Assembly (NCBI GenBank): GCA_032251145.1
Contig: JAVVER010000002.1
Location: 1-64,000, forward strand
DNA: 64,000 nt
Direction of reading: 5' to 3'
From: BRH-c54 sp032251145
Lineage (GTDB): Bacteria > Bacteroidota > Bacteroidia > Flavobacteriales_E > Vicingaceae
The notes below the pieces were generated by a model. The model had not been told where the DNA came from, did not search any database, and saw nothing but the letters and a program-made list of their open reading frames with translations. The translations under genes were made by a program, and so were the position numbers. Each line of letters starts with the position of its first letter. Position 1 is the first letter of the stretch. This document shows, piece after piece, positions 51,092 to 59,383 of this stretch.

Positions 51092-52285
51092 TTATTTTTC
51101 ATTATCTACTAAAACTGGTTCATCTTCCCATAATTTAATAGAATCTGAGAATGCACCAACTTGTTCTTTAATTACTTTAAATTGATTAATGTTTTCAGAA
51201 TATTGGAATGCGATGTAACGGATTCCTAATTTATTAAATGCGTTTTGGAAAATTGGTGCGTCTAATAAACTTGGGTCGCAGAAACTTGCAGAGGCAAATA
51301 TTACTCCATTAGCACCTCTTTCTTGTACAATTTTAGCCAATCGGTATTCTTTTGGATTATCTACATCATATATAGAAGATGAATATTGACTTTGTTTGAT
51401 GTATGAATTAGAAATTGCTTCTAAAGGTTTATCGGTAGTAGCATCAATATCTCCTAAAATCATTCTTGAACCCAGCATGTAATCATCATCTACTACATAA
51501 CAACCTGCTTCTTCAATAGCTCTAATTAGACCTACTGCTGGTTGCTCACAAAAAGCCCCCGAAACCACCACTTTAATTTTATCTTGCGGCTCTCCTATTT
51601 CTTTATTAATATGTGCACAAACTTGTTCTAAAATTTCGTTGTGTTCTTCAACCGGTATAACCGTTCCTGCTCTTACAATATGATATACATCTTCAATAGA
51701 TAAACGCCATGGGAATTCCTGGCGAATATCGTAGATGAACTCTATCATTTGTCTGTTTTTGTTGTACAAACTAATGGAGTGGTTTAACTCTTCCACCGTG
51801 GGTGTGTTACCATTAATTTCTTTAATGTATTTCATTACATGTTGCATTTCCTGTTGGTAAAATACACCCCCTATTTCAGGTAAGAAATTTTGTGGGAAAT
51901 CCATGTATTTAACAAACTTTCCGAATTTATGCTGTTTAAAAATCCCAGAAAGGTTTCTTAAAACATCACAAATAGAGGGAAATATAAACCCATCAAAATG
52001 ATCCATGTGTTTATCTAAAGCCAATTCCATAATGCTTCTTGGAATATGGCAAATATATGATTGGTAATAAGCATCTCCTTTAATAATTTGTTTACGATCT
52101 CCACCGCCAAATATTCCTAAAGGTAAACCACCTGCTGCATGTATTATTTCTCTAGGGAAATAAATAGGTGTATAACCTACAATAACACGCCCTTCTTTTT
52201 CTGCTTTCCAGTTTTTAGCTCTGGTAAAGTTTAAATCAAAAGAAAGTTCTTTACAGTCATTTATAATTTGCTTCAAGTCTTTCAT
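51092..52285 (-). CDS. bcrC: Benzoyl-CoA reductase subunit BcrC
   Basis: 397 residues. VGYTPIYFPREIIHAAGGLPLGIFGGG, SYICHIPRSIMELAL, FPSICDVLRNLSG and SASFCDPSLLDAPIF carry the cysteines expected for the BcrC cluster. First gene of the minus-strand island, preceded by a 270-base divergent region with two FNR-like sites and a structured leader candidate. The 81-base gap to bcrB shows only AT-rich sequence with one TTTAAAGTTTAAA run. Confidence 0.93.
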   Translation of the reverse strand: MKDLKQIINDCKELSFDLNFTRAKNWKAEKEGRVIVGYTPIYFPREIIHAAGGLPLGIFGGGDRKQIIKGDAYYQSYICHIPRSIMELALDKHMDHFDGFIFPSICDVLRNLSGIFKQHKFGKFVKYMDFPQNFLPEIGGVFYQQEMQHVMKYIKEINGNTPTVEELNHSISLYNKNRQMIEFIYDIRQEFPWRLSIEDVYHIVRAGTVIPVEEHNEILEQVCAHINKEIGEPQDKIKVVVSGAFCEQPAVGLIRAIEEAGCYVVDDDYMLGSRMILGDIDATTDKPLEAISNSYIKQSQYSSSIYDVDNPKEYRLAKIVQERGANGVIFASASFCDPSLLDAPIFQNAFNKLGIRYIAFQYSENINQFKVIKEQVGAFSDSIKLWEDEPVLVDNEK

Positions 52286-52367
52286 GTTTGTAATTTTTTA
52301 ACATTTAGTTTAAAATTTAACTTTAGTAGTTGTTTTTTACTTTTTACTTGAAGCTGATGAAATATAG

Positions 52368-52416
52368 AACCATACCTTGCTGTCAAGCAAAAAGAGAAAT
52401 AATTTTTGGTATGGTT
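52368..52416 (-). promoter_or_regulatory. Inverted repeat in the bcrC leader (possible structured RNA or operator)
   Basis: AACCATACC (52368-52376) and GGTATGGTT (52408-52416) are perfect 9-bp arms enclosing a second hairpin, TTGCT-GTCA-AGCAA (52377-52390). It lies 83-131 bases before the bcrC start codon and would be in the 5' leader if transcription starts near the FNR-like sites. Alternatively the arms are an operator for a dimeric regulator. Confidence 0.55.
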
Positions 52417-52468
52417 ACAATTGAGTCATAAATCGAGTTTAAAATTATACAACTGTTTTTCATTTGTT

Positions 52469-52484
52469 TATGATGGCCATCATA
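52469..52484. promoter_or_regulatory. FNR/CRP-like palindrome 1 in the bcr-moc divergent region
   Basis: TATGATGGCCATCATA is a perfect 16-bp palindrome of the TGAT-N4-ATCA type used by FNR/CRP family regulators. Its centre is 22 bp (two helical turns) from site 2. Confidence 0.7.
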
Positions 52485-52490
52485 TTTGAA

Positions 52491-52506
52491 AATGATTATT
52501 ATCATT
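52491..52506. promoter_or_regulatory. FNR/CRP-like palindrome 2 in the bcr-moc divergent region
   Basis: AATGATTATTATCATT has perfect 6-bp arms around four bases, again TGAT-N4-ATCA. Its centre is about 62 bases before the mocA-like ATG, the right place for class II activation of the plus-strand operon. Confidence 0.7.
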
Positions 52507-52560
52507 TGAGATTTTAATAGTAGATAGGAATTTAGAAAACTATTAAATACTTAAGTGCAA

Positions 52561-53166
52561 ATGCAACAAAAAAAAGTTTCACTCATCTTATTATCAGGAG
52601 GTAAATCCACTCGTATGGGGATGCCTAAAGCATGGGTTAAATTGTATAATAAAAGTAGTTTTGCTGAACAAATTTTATCTTGTTACAACACATTTGGCTT
52701 ACAAAAACAAGTTTTGGTTTTAAACAAAACACATCAAAATAAAGCTGAAGAAGCTAAATTAAAACACTTTTTTAGCCCATTACATATTATATATAACTCT
52801 CAAACAGAAAAAGGGAGGTTATATTCAATTAAAATTGGGCTAGAGCATATTAATACCGACTTATGTTTTATCCATAATATAGACCAGCCTATTGTTAAAA
52901 AAGGAACTCTTGAAGCATTATTAAATCAATCATCTTACGGAGATGTAATCATTCCAACATATCATGAAAAAGGCGGGCATCCTATTTTAATTGGTAAAAA
53001 CATAATAAATGAATTAAAAGCACAATATAAAAATTACGCTTCATTAAAAGAACTCTTAAATCAATTTAAAAAAACTTATGTAGCTGTTTATTCTAACGAA
53101 ATTCTAACCAACATTAATACACCTAACGAGTTAATTCAACACCTAAATACTGCTAATGTTTATTAA
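52561..53166 (+). CDS. MocA-like molybdenum cofactor cytidylyltransferase
   Basis: 201 residues from ATG 52561 (a GTG at 52555 is two codons earlier). The nucleotidyltransferase motif LLSGGKSTRMGMPKAW and the metal-binding NIDQPIV segment identify a MobA/MocA-type transferase. Enzymes of the xanthine oxidase family, such as HcrCAB encoded downstream, need molybdopterin cytosine dinucleotide, so a MocA role fits. The stop codon touches the xdhC start. Confidence 0.85.
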   Translation: MQQKKVSLILLSGGKSTRMGMPKAWVKLYNKSSFAEQILSCYNTFGLQKQVLVLNKTHQNKAEEAKLKHFFSPLHIIYNSQTEKGRLYSIKIGLEHINTDLCFIHNIDQPIVKKGTLEALLNQSSYGDVIIPTYHEKGGHPILIGKNIINELKAQYKNYASLKELLNQFKKTYVAVYSNEILTNINTPNELIQHLNTANVY

Positions 53167-53925
53167 ATGAATCTTTATACTGAAATATTACAATTACAAA
53201 ATGAAGGCATTGCATCTGTATTGTGTTCAGTTGTTCATACAAAAGGTTCAACTCCAAGAAAAATTGGAGCTAAAATGCTGGTAAAACCTAACGGTGAAAT
53301 AATTGGAACAATTGGTGGTGGTAACCTCGAAAAGAAAGTGATTGAAAATGCACTTCATCAATTGCAATTAAAAGAAGCAAAAATATTTAAACACGACCTA
53401 CTTCATCAACATAATATGTGCTGTGGAGGTACAGTAGAAATTTACATTGAACCTATTTTACCTATGAAAAAACTTTACATTTTTGGAGCCGGACACACCG
53501 GAAAAGCGTTAGCTCAATATAGCACTTCCTTAGATTTTGATACTTATATTATTGACGATAGAAAAGATTATATTGAAGAACTTCCCCAACTTAACAACAT
53601 TAATAAATTACATGCCGATTACAAAAAATTACTTCCTACCCTACCTTTTAACAACAATACCTACATTGTAATTCTTACCTACGAACACGAAATTGACCGA
53701 GATATTCTTTCTTATTGCATTAAACAACCACATGCTTATATTGGGATGATTGGTAGTCAGCGAAAAATTGAAATGACAAAAAAAATCTTTTTGGATGCAT
53801 CAATATGTAACCAAGAAAAATTAAACACTATAAACATGCCTATAGGAATTAATATTGCTGCCGAAACACCAGAAGAAATAGCAATAAGCATTTTGGCAAA
53901 ATTAATTGAAGTAAAAAATGGTTAA
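53167..53925 (+). CDS. XdhC-family molybdenum cofactor insertion chaperone
   Basis: 252 residues. N-terminal XdhC/CoxI domain with SVVHTKGSTPRKIGAKMLV and GTIGGGNLE, a cysteine motif MCCGGTVEIYIEP, and a Rossmann C-terminal domain (GAGHTGKALA). XdhC proteins bind and sulfurate the molybdenum cofactor and load it into xanthine-oxidase-type apoenzymes, here presumably HcrCA. It overlaps the next gene by 8 bases. Confidence 0.9.
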   Translation: MNLYTEILQLQNEGIASVLCSVVHTKGSTPRKIGAKMLVKPNGEIIGTIGGGNLEKKVIENALHQLQLKEAKIFKHDLLHQHNMCCGGTVEIYIEPILPMKKLYIFGAGHTGKALAQYSTSLDFDTYIIDDRKDYIEELPQLNNINKLHADYKKLLPTLPFNNNTYIVILTYEHEIDRDILSYCIKQPHAYIGMIGSQRKIEMTKKIFLDASICNQEKLNTINMPIGINIAAETPEEIAISILAKLIEVKNG

Positions 53926-54652
53926 AAAAATAGCAATAGTATCTGGGGCAGCCAAAGGAATAGGTAAAGCCATTGCAGAAAGAATGGTTAATGAGAATTA
54001 CATTACCATTTTAGTAGATGTTGATAACGAAAACGGAACTTCTTTAGCCAAAGAACTAGGTAGTTCAGCAAAATACATACATTGCGATATTAGTAATCAC
54101 CAAGAAGTAGAAAATCTTTTTAAAATCGTTGTTGATGAATTTGGAGGAATAGATGCTGTGGTTAATAATGCAGGAATAATTCGCGACAATGTAATTTGGA
54201 AAATGCCCGAAGAAGATTTTGATAAAGTGATGGACATCAACTTAAAAGGAACTTGGCTCATGTGTAAGGTTGCAGGAACATTAATGCGAGAACAAAAAAG
54301 AGGAAGAATTGTAAATATCGCTTCAAGAGCTTGGTTAGGAAATAGAGGGCAATCCAACTACTCAGCCTCTAAAGCAGGTGTGGTTGGTTTAACAAGAGTT
54401 TTAGCCCTAGAACTTGGTAAATATGGTGTTTTAGTTAACGCAATAGCACCAGGATTAATTGACACTCCGCTTACTCAAAAATTACCTCAAGATGTTCAAG
54501 AAAAGTTAATTGAAGCTCAGCCTACAAAAACCATGGGTAAACCCGAAGACATTGCTAATGCAGTTGCTTTTTTATGTGATGATAAAACGCAATTCATTAC
54601 CGGACAGACAATTTACGTAGATGGTGGTAAAAGTATTGGTGCAGGCGTATAA
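53918..54652 (+). CDS. Short-chain dehydrogenase/reductase (FabG-like)
   Basis: 244 residues of an NAD(P)-dependent SDR: cofactor motif GAAKGIG (~10-16), NNAG (~85), catalytic Ser in NIAS and Tyr/Lys in YSASKAG. Most similar in style to 3-oxoacyl-ACP reductase FabG. Placement between moc/xdhC and nor genes, overlapping xdhC by 8 bases, suggests a role in aromatic or beta-oxidation metabolism, but the substrate is unknown. Confidence 0.85.
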   Translation: MVKKIAIVSGAAKGIGKAIAERMVNENYITILVDVDNENGTSLAKELGSSAKYIHCDISNHQEVENLFKIVVDEFGGIDAVVNNAGIIRDNVIWKMPEEDFDKVMDINLKGTWLMCKVAGTLMREQKRGRIVNIASRAWLGNRGQSNYSASKAGVVGLTRVLALELGKYGVLVNAIAPGLIDTPLTQKLPQDVQEKLIEAQPTKTMGKPEDIANAVAFLCDDKTQFITGQTIYVDGGKSIGAGV

Positions 54653-54666
54653 TTTTCATATTTTTG
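54635..54666 (+). promoter_or_regulatory. Promoter of norCB
   Basis: TAttTTTG at 54659-54666 is an exact -7 box; TTGG at 54635-54638 is a fair -33 with a 20-bp gap. The box ends on the TTG codon at 54664, so the coding start must be further downstream. Confidence 0.55.
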
Positions 54667-54684
54667 TCGCTTAAAAAAACCTTA

Positions 54685-55116
54685 GTGGACAAATCACTTT
54701 CCAATAAAAATAAAATGGTAATGGCTTTTTTAGCTGTGATGTTTGTAATTTACAATGCTGTAATCTACACACAAGGTACATCAAACAACACTCCTCTTCT
54801 GTCAGAAAAAGCTCTAAAAGGCGAACAACTTTATCAGGAAAATAATTGTACTGCTTGTCATCAATTTTATGGGTTAGGTGGTTATTTAGGGCCCGATTTA
54901 ACCAACATCAGCTCCACGCCAAATAAAGGCGATGAATACATCAAGGCTTTTTTAAATAGTGGAGTAAAATCTATGCCTAAGTTTAATTTTTCTGAAGATG
55001 AAAAAGAAGCCATTGTCCAATTTTTAAAAGAAGTAGATCAAACAGGTTATTATCCTCATGGTGATGCCGAAAAAAAACCAAACGGCTGGGTAAAAATTAA
55101 GTACAAAAATCAATAA
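54685..55116 (+). CDS. NorC-like membrane-anchored cytochrome c
   Basis: About 144 residues from GTG 54685; the frame extends to TTG 54664 but that codon lies in the promoter box, and ATG 54715 is another option. One membrane anchor (MVMAFLAVMFVIYNAVIY) is followed by a periplasmic monohaem domain with CTACH (haem c), LGPDLTNIS, and MPKF supplying the distal methionine, the NorC pattern. It would pass electrons to the NorB-like subunit encoded eight bases downstream. Confidence 0.85.
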   Translation: MDKSLSNKNKMVMAFLAVMFVIYNAVIYTQGTSNNTPLLSEKALKGEQLYQENNCTACHQFYGLGGYLGPDLTNISSTPNKGDEYIKAFLNSGVKSMPKFNFSEDEKEAIVQFLKEVDQTGYYPHGDAEKKPNGWVKIKYKNQ

Positions 55117-55123
55117 ATCAAGT

Positions 55124-56452
55124 ATGAAGAAAATTGCTTTTGCCTTTATTTTACTCGGATTAATTGCTCTTATTTTAGGTGCTACCTTTGGTACGTTGGC
55201 AGGAATTCAATATTTGAACGAAGATTTTTTAAAAGATGTTTTGGCATTTAATAAATTGCGTCCTTTTCATGTTAGTTCGGTGTTAGGTTGGATTATCTTA
55301 ACTGCTACCGGAGGAATTTATTATTACCTAACTTATGAGTTAAAATTAACTCCTTTTTCAAAAAAAATATCAACCATTCATTTTCTTTTATTTTTATTAA
55401 GTGGTTTTGCCATATATCTATCTTACAGCCTCGGAAAAATGGGTGGAAGAGAATATTTTGCCTATGCTCCAATTATTACCATTCCTATAATTTTAGGATG
55501 GTTATTGTTTGCCATTAATTATTTCAAAACGGTTCGTCAACATGCTAAAGGCTGGCCAGTATATCTTTGGATGTGGGGTACAGGAATTATTTTTATGATT
55601 TTTCATATCTCAGAAACATACCTTTGGCAAATCCCTTTTTTTAGAGATAATTTTATCCGTGATTTAACTGTTCAATGGAAATCTTACGGATCGCTTGCTG
55701 GCTCATGGAACATGTTGGTTTACGGAACTTCCATTTTTCTGATGGCTCGAATTAAAAAAGATGAAAATATTGCTCGAGGCAAAAAAGCCTTTTTCTTTTA
55801 TTTTTTAGGGCTAACCAATTTAATGTTGGGTTGGGCACACCATACCTATTTAGTTCCTACACAGCCTTGGGTTAGGGCTTTGGCATATGTTATCAGCATG
55901 ACAGAATGGATTGTTTTAATCAGTATTATTATTGATTGGAAACGATCATTATCCGAAAAAAAGAAAGCCGACAATAATATGGCTTACAAATTTTTAATAG
56001 CTACTGATTTTTGGGTTTTTATTAATCTGATTATTGCATTGCTAATTTCTATTCCATACATCAATCTTTTTACACACGGCACCCACATTACTGTGGCTCA
56101 TTCAATGGGAACAACCATAGGAATAAATACAACCATTCTTTTGGCTTCTGTGTTTTTTATTGTTAGTCAACAAGCCAACAACATCCTAATAAAACACAAG
56201 AGTTTACTTCAATCAGCCTATTGGTTTTTTAATACTTGTCTTTTAATATTTTTTATTGCTTTATTAATGGGAGGCGTAGAAAAAAGCATTTGGCAGTACT
56301 TTACAGAAAACCCATCCACCTTTGGCGAAATGCAAAACGGAATAAAGTCTTACATGTTGGTGTTTTTAATTGCCGGTTTTGGTATTTTATTCAGTTTTAT
56401 TTTATTGGTATTCCCCATCTTAAAAGGACTATTCACTTCTTTGAGGAAGTGA
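55124..56452 (+). CDS. NorB-like haem-copper superfamily subunit with altered active site
   Basis: 442 residues, about 12 membrane segments, the length of cytochrome c type NorB. Compared by eye with Pseudomonas NorB, retained are H49 (low-spin haem), H239/H240 (two FeB ligands), E261 and H326 (haem b3). Replaced are the third FeB ligand His by Tyr188, the FeB glutamate by Ala192, the next glutamate by Asn196, and the second low-spin haem His by Met328. This fits one of the non-canonical NOR families or another NO-handling function; canonical NO reductase activity is not assured. norD and norQ are absent. Confidence 0.8.
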   Translation: MKKIAFAFILLGLIALILGATFGTLAGIQYLNEDFLKDVLAFNKLRPFHVSSVLGWIILTATGGIYYYLTYELKLTPFSKKISTIHFLLFLLSGFAIYLSYSLGKMGGREYFAYAPIITIPIILGWLLFAINYFKTVRQHAKGWPVYLWMWGTGIIFMIFHISETYLWQIPFFRDNFIRDLTVQWKSYGSLAGSWNMLVYGTSIFLMARIKKDENIARGKKAFFFYFLGLTNLMLGWAHHTYLVPTQPWVRALAYVISMTEWIVLISIIIDWKRSLSEKKKADNNMAYKFLIATDFWVFINLIIALLISIPYINLFTHGTHITVAHSMGTTIGINTTILLASVFFIVSQQANNILIKHKSLLQSAYWFFNTCLLIFFIALLMGGVEKSIWQYFTENPSTFGEMQNGIKSYMLVFLIAGFGILFSFILLVFPILKGLFTSLRK

Positions 56453-56490
56453 CAATATTCTTATTTTTTTGATTTTTTTTCCCGCAAAAC

Positions 56491-56504
56491 GTGATGAATA
56501 TCAT
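56491..56504. promoter_or_regulatory. FNR/CRP-like palindrome 3 upstream of hcrCA
   Basis: GTGATGAATATCAT is the same TGAT-N4-ATCA design as the two sites in the bcr-moc region. Its centre lies about 83 bases before the hcrCA ATG, compatible with activation at a promoter near 56540. No exact -7 box is seen there. Confidence 0.65.
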
Positions 56505-56580
56505 TTTAAGGTAAGTTCTATTTATTGAATTTTACGAGTCATCGGCATTATTAAATGCTAGAGAGTTAAAATTCACTACT

Positions 56581-59370
56581 ATGCATATTATTAAACTTAC
56601 CGTAAACCATCAAGAACATCAGGTTTTAGTTGAACCACACGAAACCTTAGCTCATGTTCTTCGAGAAAAAATAAACCTTACAGGAACAAAATTGGGTTGC
56701 GAACAAGCCAGCTGTGGTGCTTGTACTGTTTTTGTTGATGGAAAAGCCGTTCAAAGTTGTATTACTCCAGCTTTAAGGGTTAATGGAAGTATAATTACTA
56801 CAATAGAAGGCATTGCCGACCAGAATAAATTGCACCAACTTCAAGAAAAATTTGTTGAAAAAGGAGCCATTCAATGTGGCTATTGTACTCCAGGTATGAT
56901 AATGACTACACTCGATTTTTTGAAAGAAAACCCACAACCCACAACTGACGAAATTAAAGAAGCATTATCGGGGAACCTTTGCAGATGCACAGGATATAAA
57001 AAAATTATTGAAGCGGTTGAGTCGTATGTAAATGAAAATCAACTTTCCGAAAGTTCGGAACTTTCGGAAAGTTTAAAATTCAAAATGGTTGGTCAATCTC
57101 GTCCTTACATTGAAGCTGAAAAAAAAGTGCAGGGAACTGCCGATTATGCAGATGATATTAAAATAAAAAATGCCCTCTACTGCAAGTTTTTACGAAGTAC
57201 GCATGCACATGCCAAAATTAACAACATCGATACCTCAAAAGCAAAAGAAATTAAAGGTGTTCGATTAGTTGTTACAGGAAAAGAGTTACCTGTAAAATTT
57301 GGTGTTTTACCCATCTCGCAAGACGAAACAGCTATGGCTGTTGAGAAAACGCGATACATTGGTGAAATTGTTGCTGCTGTTGTTGCCGACACCGAAGCTA
57401 TTGCACAATATGCTTGCGAACAAATTAAAGTTGATTATACTCCATTAAAACCATTTTTTGATATGGAGGAATCGTGCGAAGATGTTGGTGAAAACGAAAA
57501 AATTCACGCTCACGTAAAGTTTAACAACAACATCCATAAAAAAGCAGAATTACGCTTCGGAAACCAGCAAGAAGGTTTAGCTCAAGCTGATTTTAAAATA
57601 AAAGAACATTTCGACTTTCAAGGTATTAACCATGGTTTTACCGAACCTCATGCTGCAACTGCCTGGTGGGACGAAAATGGACTAACTATTATTACTGCAA
57701 CGCAAGTACCACATTATTTGCATCGCTTTTTAGCAAAAGTAATGGAAGTTCCTATAAATCGTGTTCGTGTTATTAAACCTTACGTTGGAGGTGGTTTTGG
57801 TGGAAAATCAGACCCTTTTCCTCATGAAATGATAATTTCTCATGCCTCTCGAGTTTTAGGGAAACCCGTTCGTGTTCGTTTTAACAGAGAAGAAGTTTTC
57901 CTTTCTAACCACGGGCGTCATCCAACAAAATTAAGTGTTGAAATGGGCATAAGTAAAGACGGTAAGTTTAAAGCACTCGATGCTGATATTATTATTGATG
58001 GTGGTGCTTACGGAAGTTTTGGAGTAGTTACTTCATACTATAACGGTGTGCTTTTACAAGCTCCTTACAAAATAGACAACTTCGGTTTTAGAACGCGTAG
58101 GGTTTATACCAACAAACCACAATGCGGTGCTATGCGTGGACATGGAGCTGTAAACTCCCGTTATGCAGTTGAAACTATTATTGACCGATTAGCCGAAAAG
58201 GTTAAAATGGATCCTTGTGAGTTACGTTTAAAGAATTTCTTAGACGAAAAAACTTTAACTGTTGGTCAATATCGAATTACCTCAAACGGAAGTGTAGAAT
58301 CGCTGAAAAAAGTAATGGAACTTTCGGATTGGAAGAACAAATACAAAAAACTCCCTGAAGGGCACGGAATTGGTGTTGCCTGCGGATTTTTTATCAGCGG
58401 TAGTGCATTGCCTATACATTGGAACGAGTATCCGCAATCGGTAGTGCATTTAAAAGTAGATTTAGATGGTCGAGTTTTAGTAACTTCTGGAGCTAGTGAT
58501 ATTGGGCAAGGTAGCGACACCATGCTTGCCATTATTGTTGCCGAAGTTTTAGGCTTAAGTTTAGATAATATTTTTGTAGTGGCTGCTGATACTACTTTAA
58601 CTCCAATTGATTTAGGAAGTTATTCGAGTAGAGTAACTTTTATGGCTGGAAATGCCGCAAAAATGGCTGCCGAAAACTTAAAAGAACAAATTTTAAATGC
58701 TGTTTCATCGCTACACAACATCGACAAAACTGAAATAAATTTTGAACACGAAAAAGTTTTTACCAACGATGGAAAATTGAATTTAACTTGGGTAGAAGCT
58801 ATTGAAAATGCAACCAGAAAAGTAGGAGCTTTAAATAGCACTGGAGCTTACAATTCGCCAAAATTAGGTGGCGATTTTAAAGGTGCTGGAGCTGGTTTAA
58901 GTCCTTCGTATAGTTTTGGTGCTGTAATTACCGAAGTAAAAGTTGATTTAGAAACTGGACATGTAAAAGTATTAGACATTTGGGGAGCACATGATGCAGG
59001 AAAGGCATTAAATCCTCTCGCTGTAGAAGGGCAGTTAGAAGGCTCTTGGCACATGGGAATGGGACAAGCATTAAGCGAACAGATGAAATACTACAACGGA
59101 TTATTGGTTAACAGTAACTTGGTTGATTATAAAATTCCAACCACCAAAGATACTCCACCAATTCATACCAACATTATTGAAACCATCGACCCAGAAGGTC
59201 CTTTTGGTGCAAAAGAATGTGGCGAAGGAGCAATACATCCGGTAATTCCGGCAATAGCGAATGCTATTTATGATGCAGTTGGAGTTCGTGTTACCTCGTT
59301 GCCTATTACTTCGGAAGAAGTGTTGAAGGAGATGAAATTAATGAAACAATTTGAAAATTTGAAAATGTAA
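56581..59370 (+). CDS. 4-hydroxybenzoyl-CoA reductase, fused HcrC (2Fe-2S) and HcrA (molybdenum) subunits
   Basis: 929 residues. The first ~150 are the HcrC-type [2Fe-2S] subunit: plant-type cluster cysteines 40, 45, 48, 60 and second cluster cysteines 99, 102, 134, 136. A linker at ~154-166 is encoded by a perfect palindrome. Residues ~170-929 are the molybdopterin subunit with VIKPYVGGGFGGK, GAMRGHGAVNS, GASDIGQGSDT and the catalytic-glutamate end GPFGAKECGEGAIHPVIPAI. The combined length equals HcrC plus HcrA. It reductively removes the 4-hydroxyl of 4-hydroxybenzoyl-CoA to give benzoyl-CoA. Assignment is strengthened by HcrB downstream. Confidence 0.88.
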   Translation: MHIIKLTVNHQEHQVLVEPHETLAHVLREKINLTGTKLGCEQASCGACTVFVDGKAVQSCITPALRVNGSIITTIEGIADQNKLHQLQEKFVEKGAIQCGYCTPGMIMTTLDFLKENPQPTTDEIKEALSGNLCRCTGYKKIIEAVESYVNENQLSESSELSESLKFKMVGQSRPYIEAEKKVQGTADYADDIKIKNALYCKFLRSTHAHAKINNIDTSKAKEIKGVRLVVTGKELPVKFGVLPISQDETAMAVEKTRYIGEIVAAVVADTEAIAQYACEQIKVDYTPLKPFFDMEESCEDVGENEKIHAHVKFNNNIHKKAELRFGNQQEGLAQADFKIKEHFDFQGINHGFTEPHAATAWWDENGLTIITATQVPHYLHRFLAKVMEVPINRVRVIKPYVGGGFGGKSDPFPHEMIISHASRVLGKPVRVRFNREEVFLSNHGRHPTKLSVEMGISKDGKFKALDADIIIDGGAYGSFGVVTSYYNGVLLQAPYKIDNFGFRTRRVYTNKPQCGAMRGHGAVNSRYAVETIIDRLAEKVKMDPCELRLKNFLDEKTLTVGQYRITSNGSVESLKKVMELSDWKNKYKKLPEGHGIGVACGFFISGSALPIHWNEYPQSVVHLKVDLDGRVLVTSGASDIGQGSDTMLAIIVAEVLGLSLDNIFVVAADTTLTPIDLGSYSSRVTFMAGNAAKMAAENLKEQILNAVSSLHNIDKTEINFEHEKVFTNDGKLNLTWVEAIENATRKVGALNSTGAYNSPKLGGDFKGAGAGLSPSYSFGAVITEVKVDLETGHVKVLDIWGAHDAGKALNPLAVEGQLEGSWHMGMGQALSEQMKYYNGLLVNSNLVDYKIPTTKDTPPIHTNIIETIDPEGPFGAKECGEGAIHPVIPAIANAIYDAVGVRVTSLPITSEEVLKEMKLMKQFENLKM
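57041..57073. other. Perfect 33-bp palindrome coding the HcrC-HcrA linker
   Basis: AACTTTCCGAAAGTT (57041-57055), a CGG spacer, then AACTTTCGGAAAGTT (57059-57073). The arms are exact reverse complements. It encodes a Ser/Glu-rich linker (QLSESSELSESL). The palindrome looks like a dispersed intergenic element that now joins two genes. Confidence 0.85.
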
Positions 59371-59383
59371 CAATTGAACAGCT

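Noticed and set aside
54664..54684. TTG 54664 as the norC start
   Set aside because: The codon is part of the TAnnTTTG promoter box, so it would lie upstream of the transcript start.
55124..56452. Calling the NorB-like protein an NO dismutase
   Set aside because: Known NOD proteins are quinol-type and much longer (about 750-800 residues), and the substitutions here do not clearly match them. Only a non-canonical NOR is claimed.
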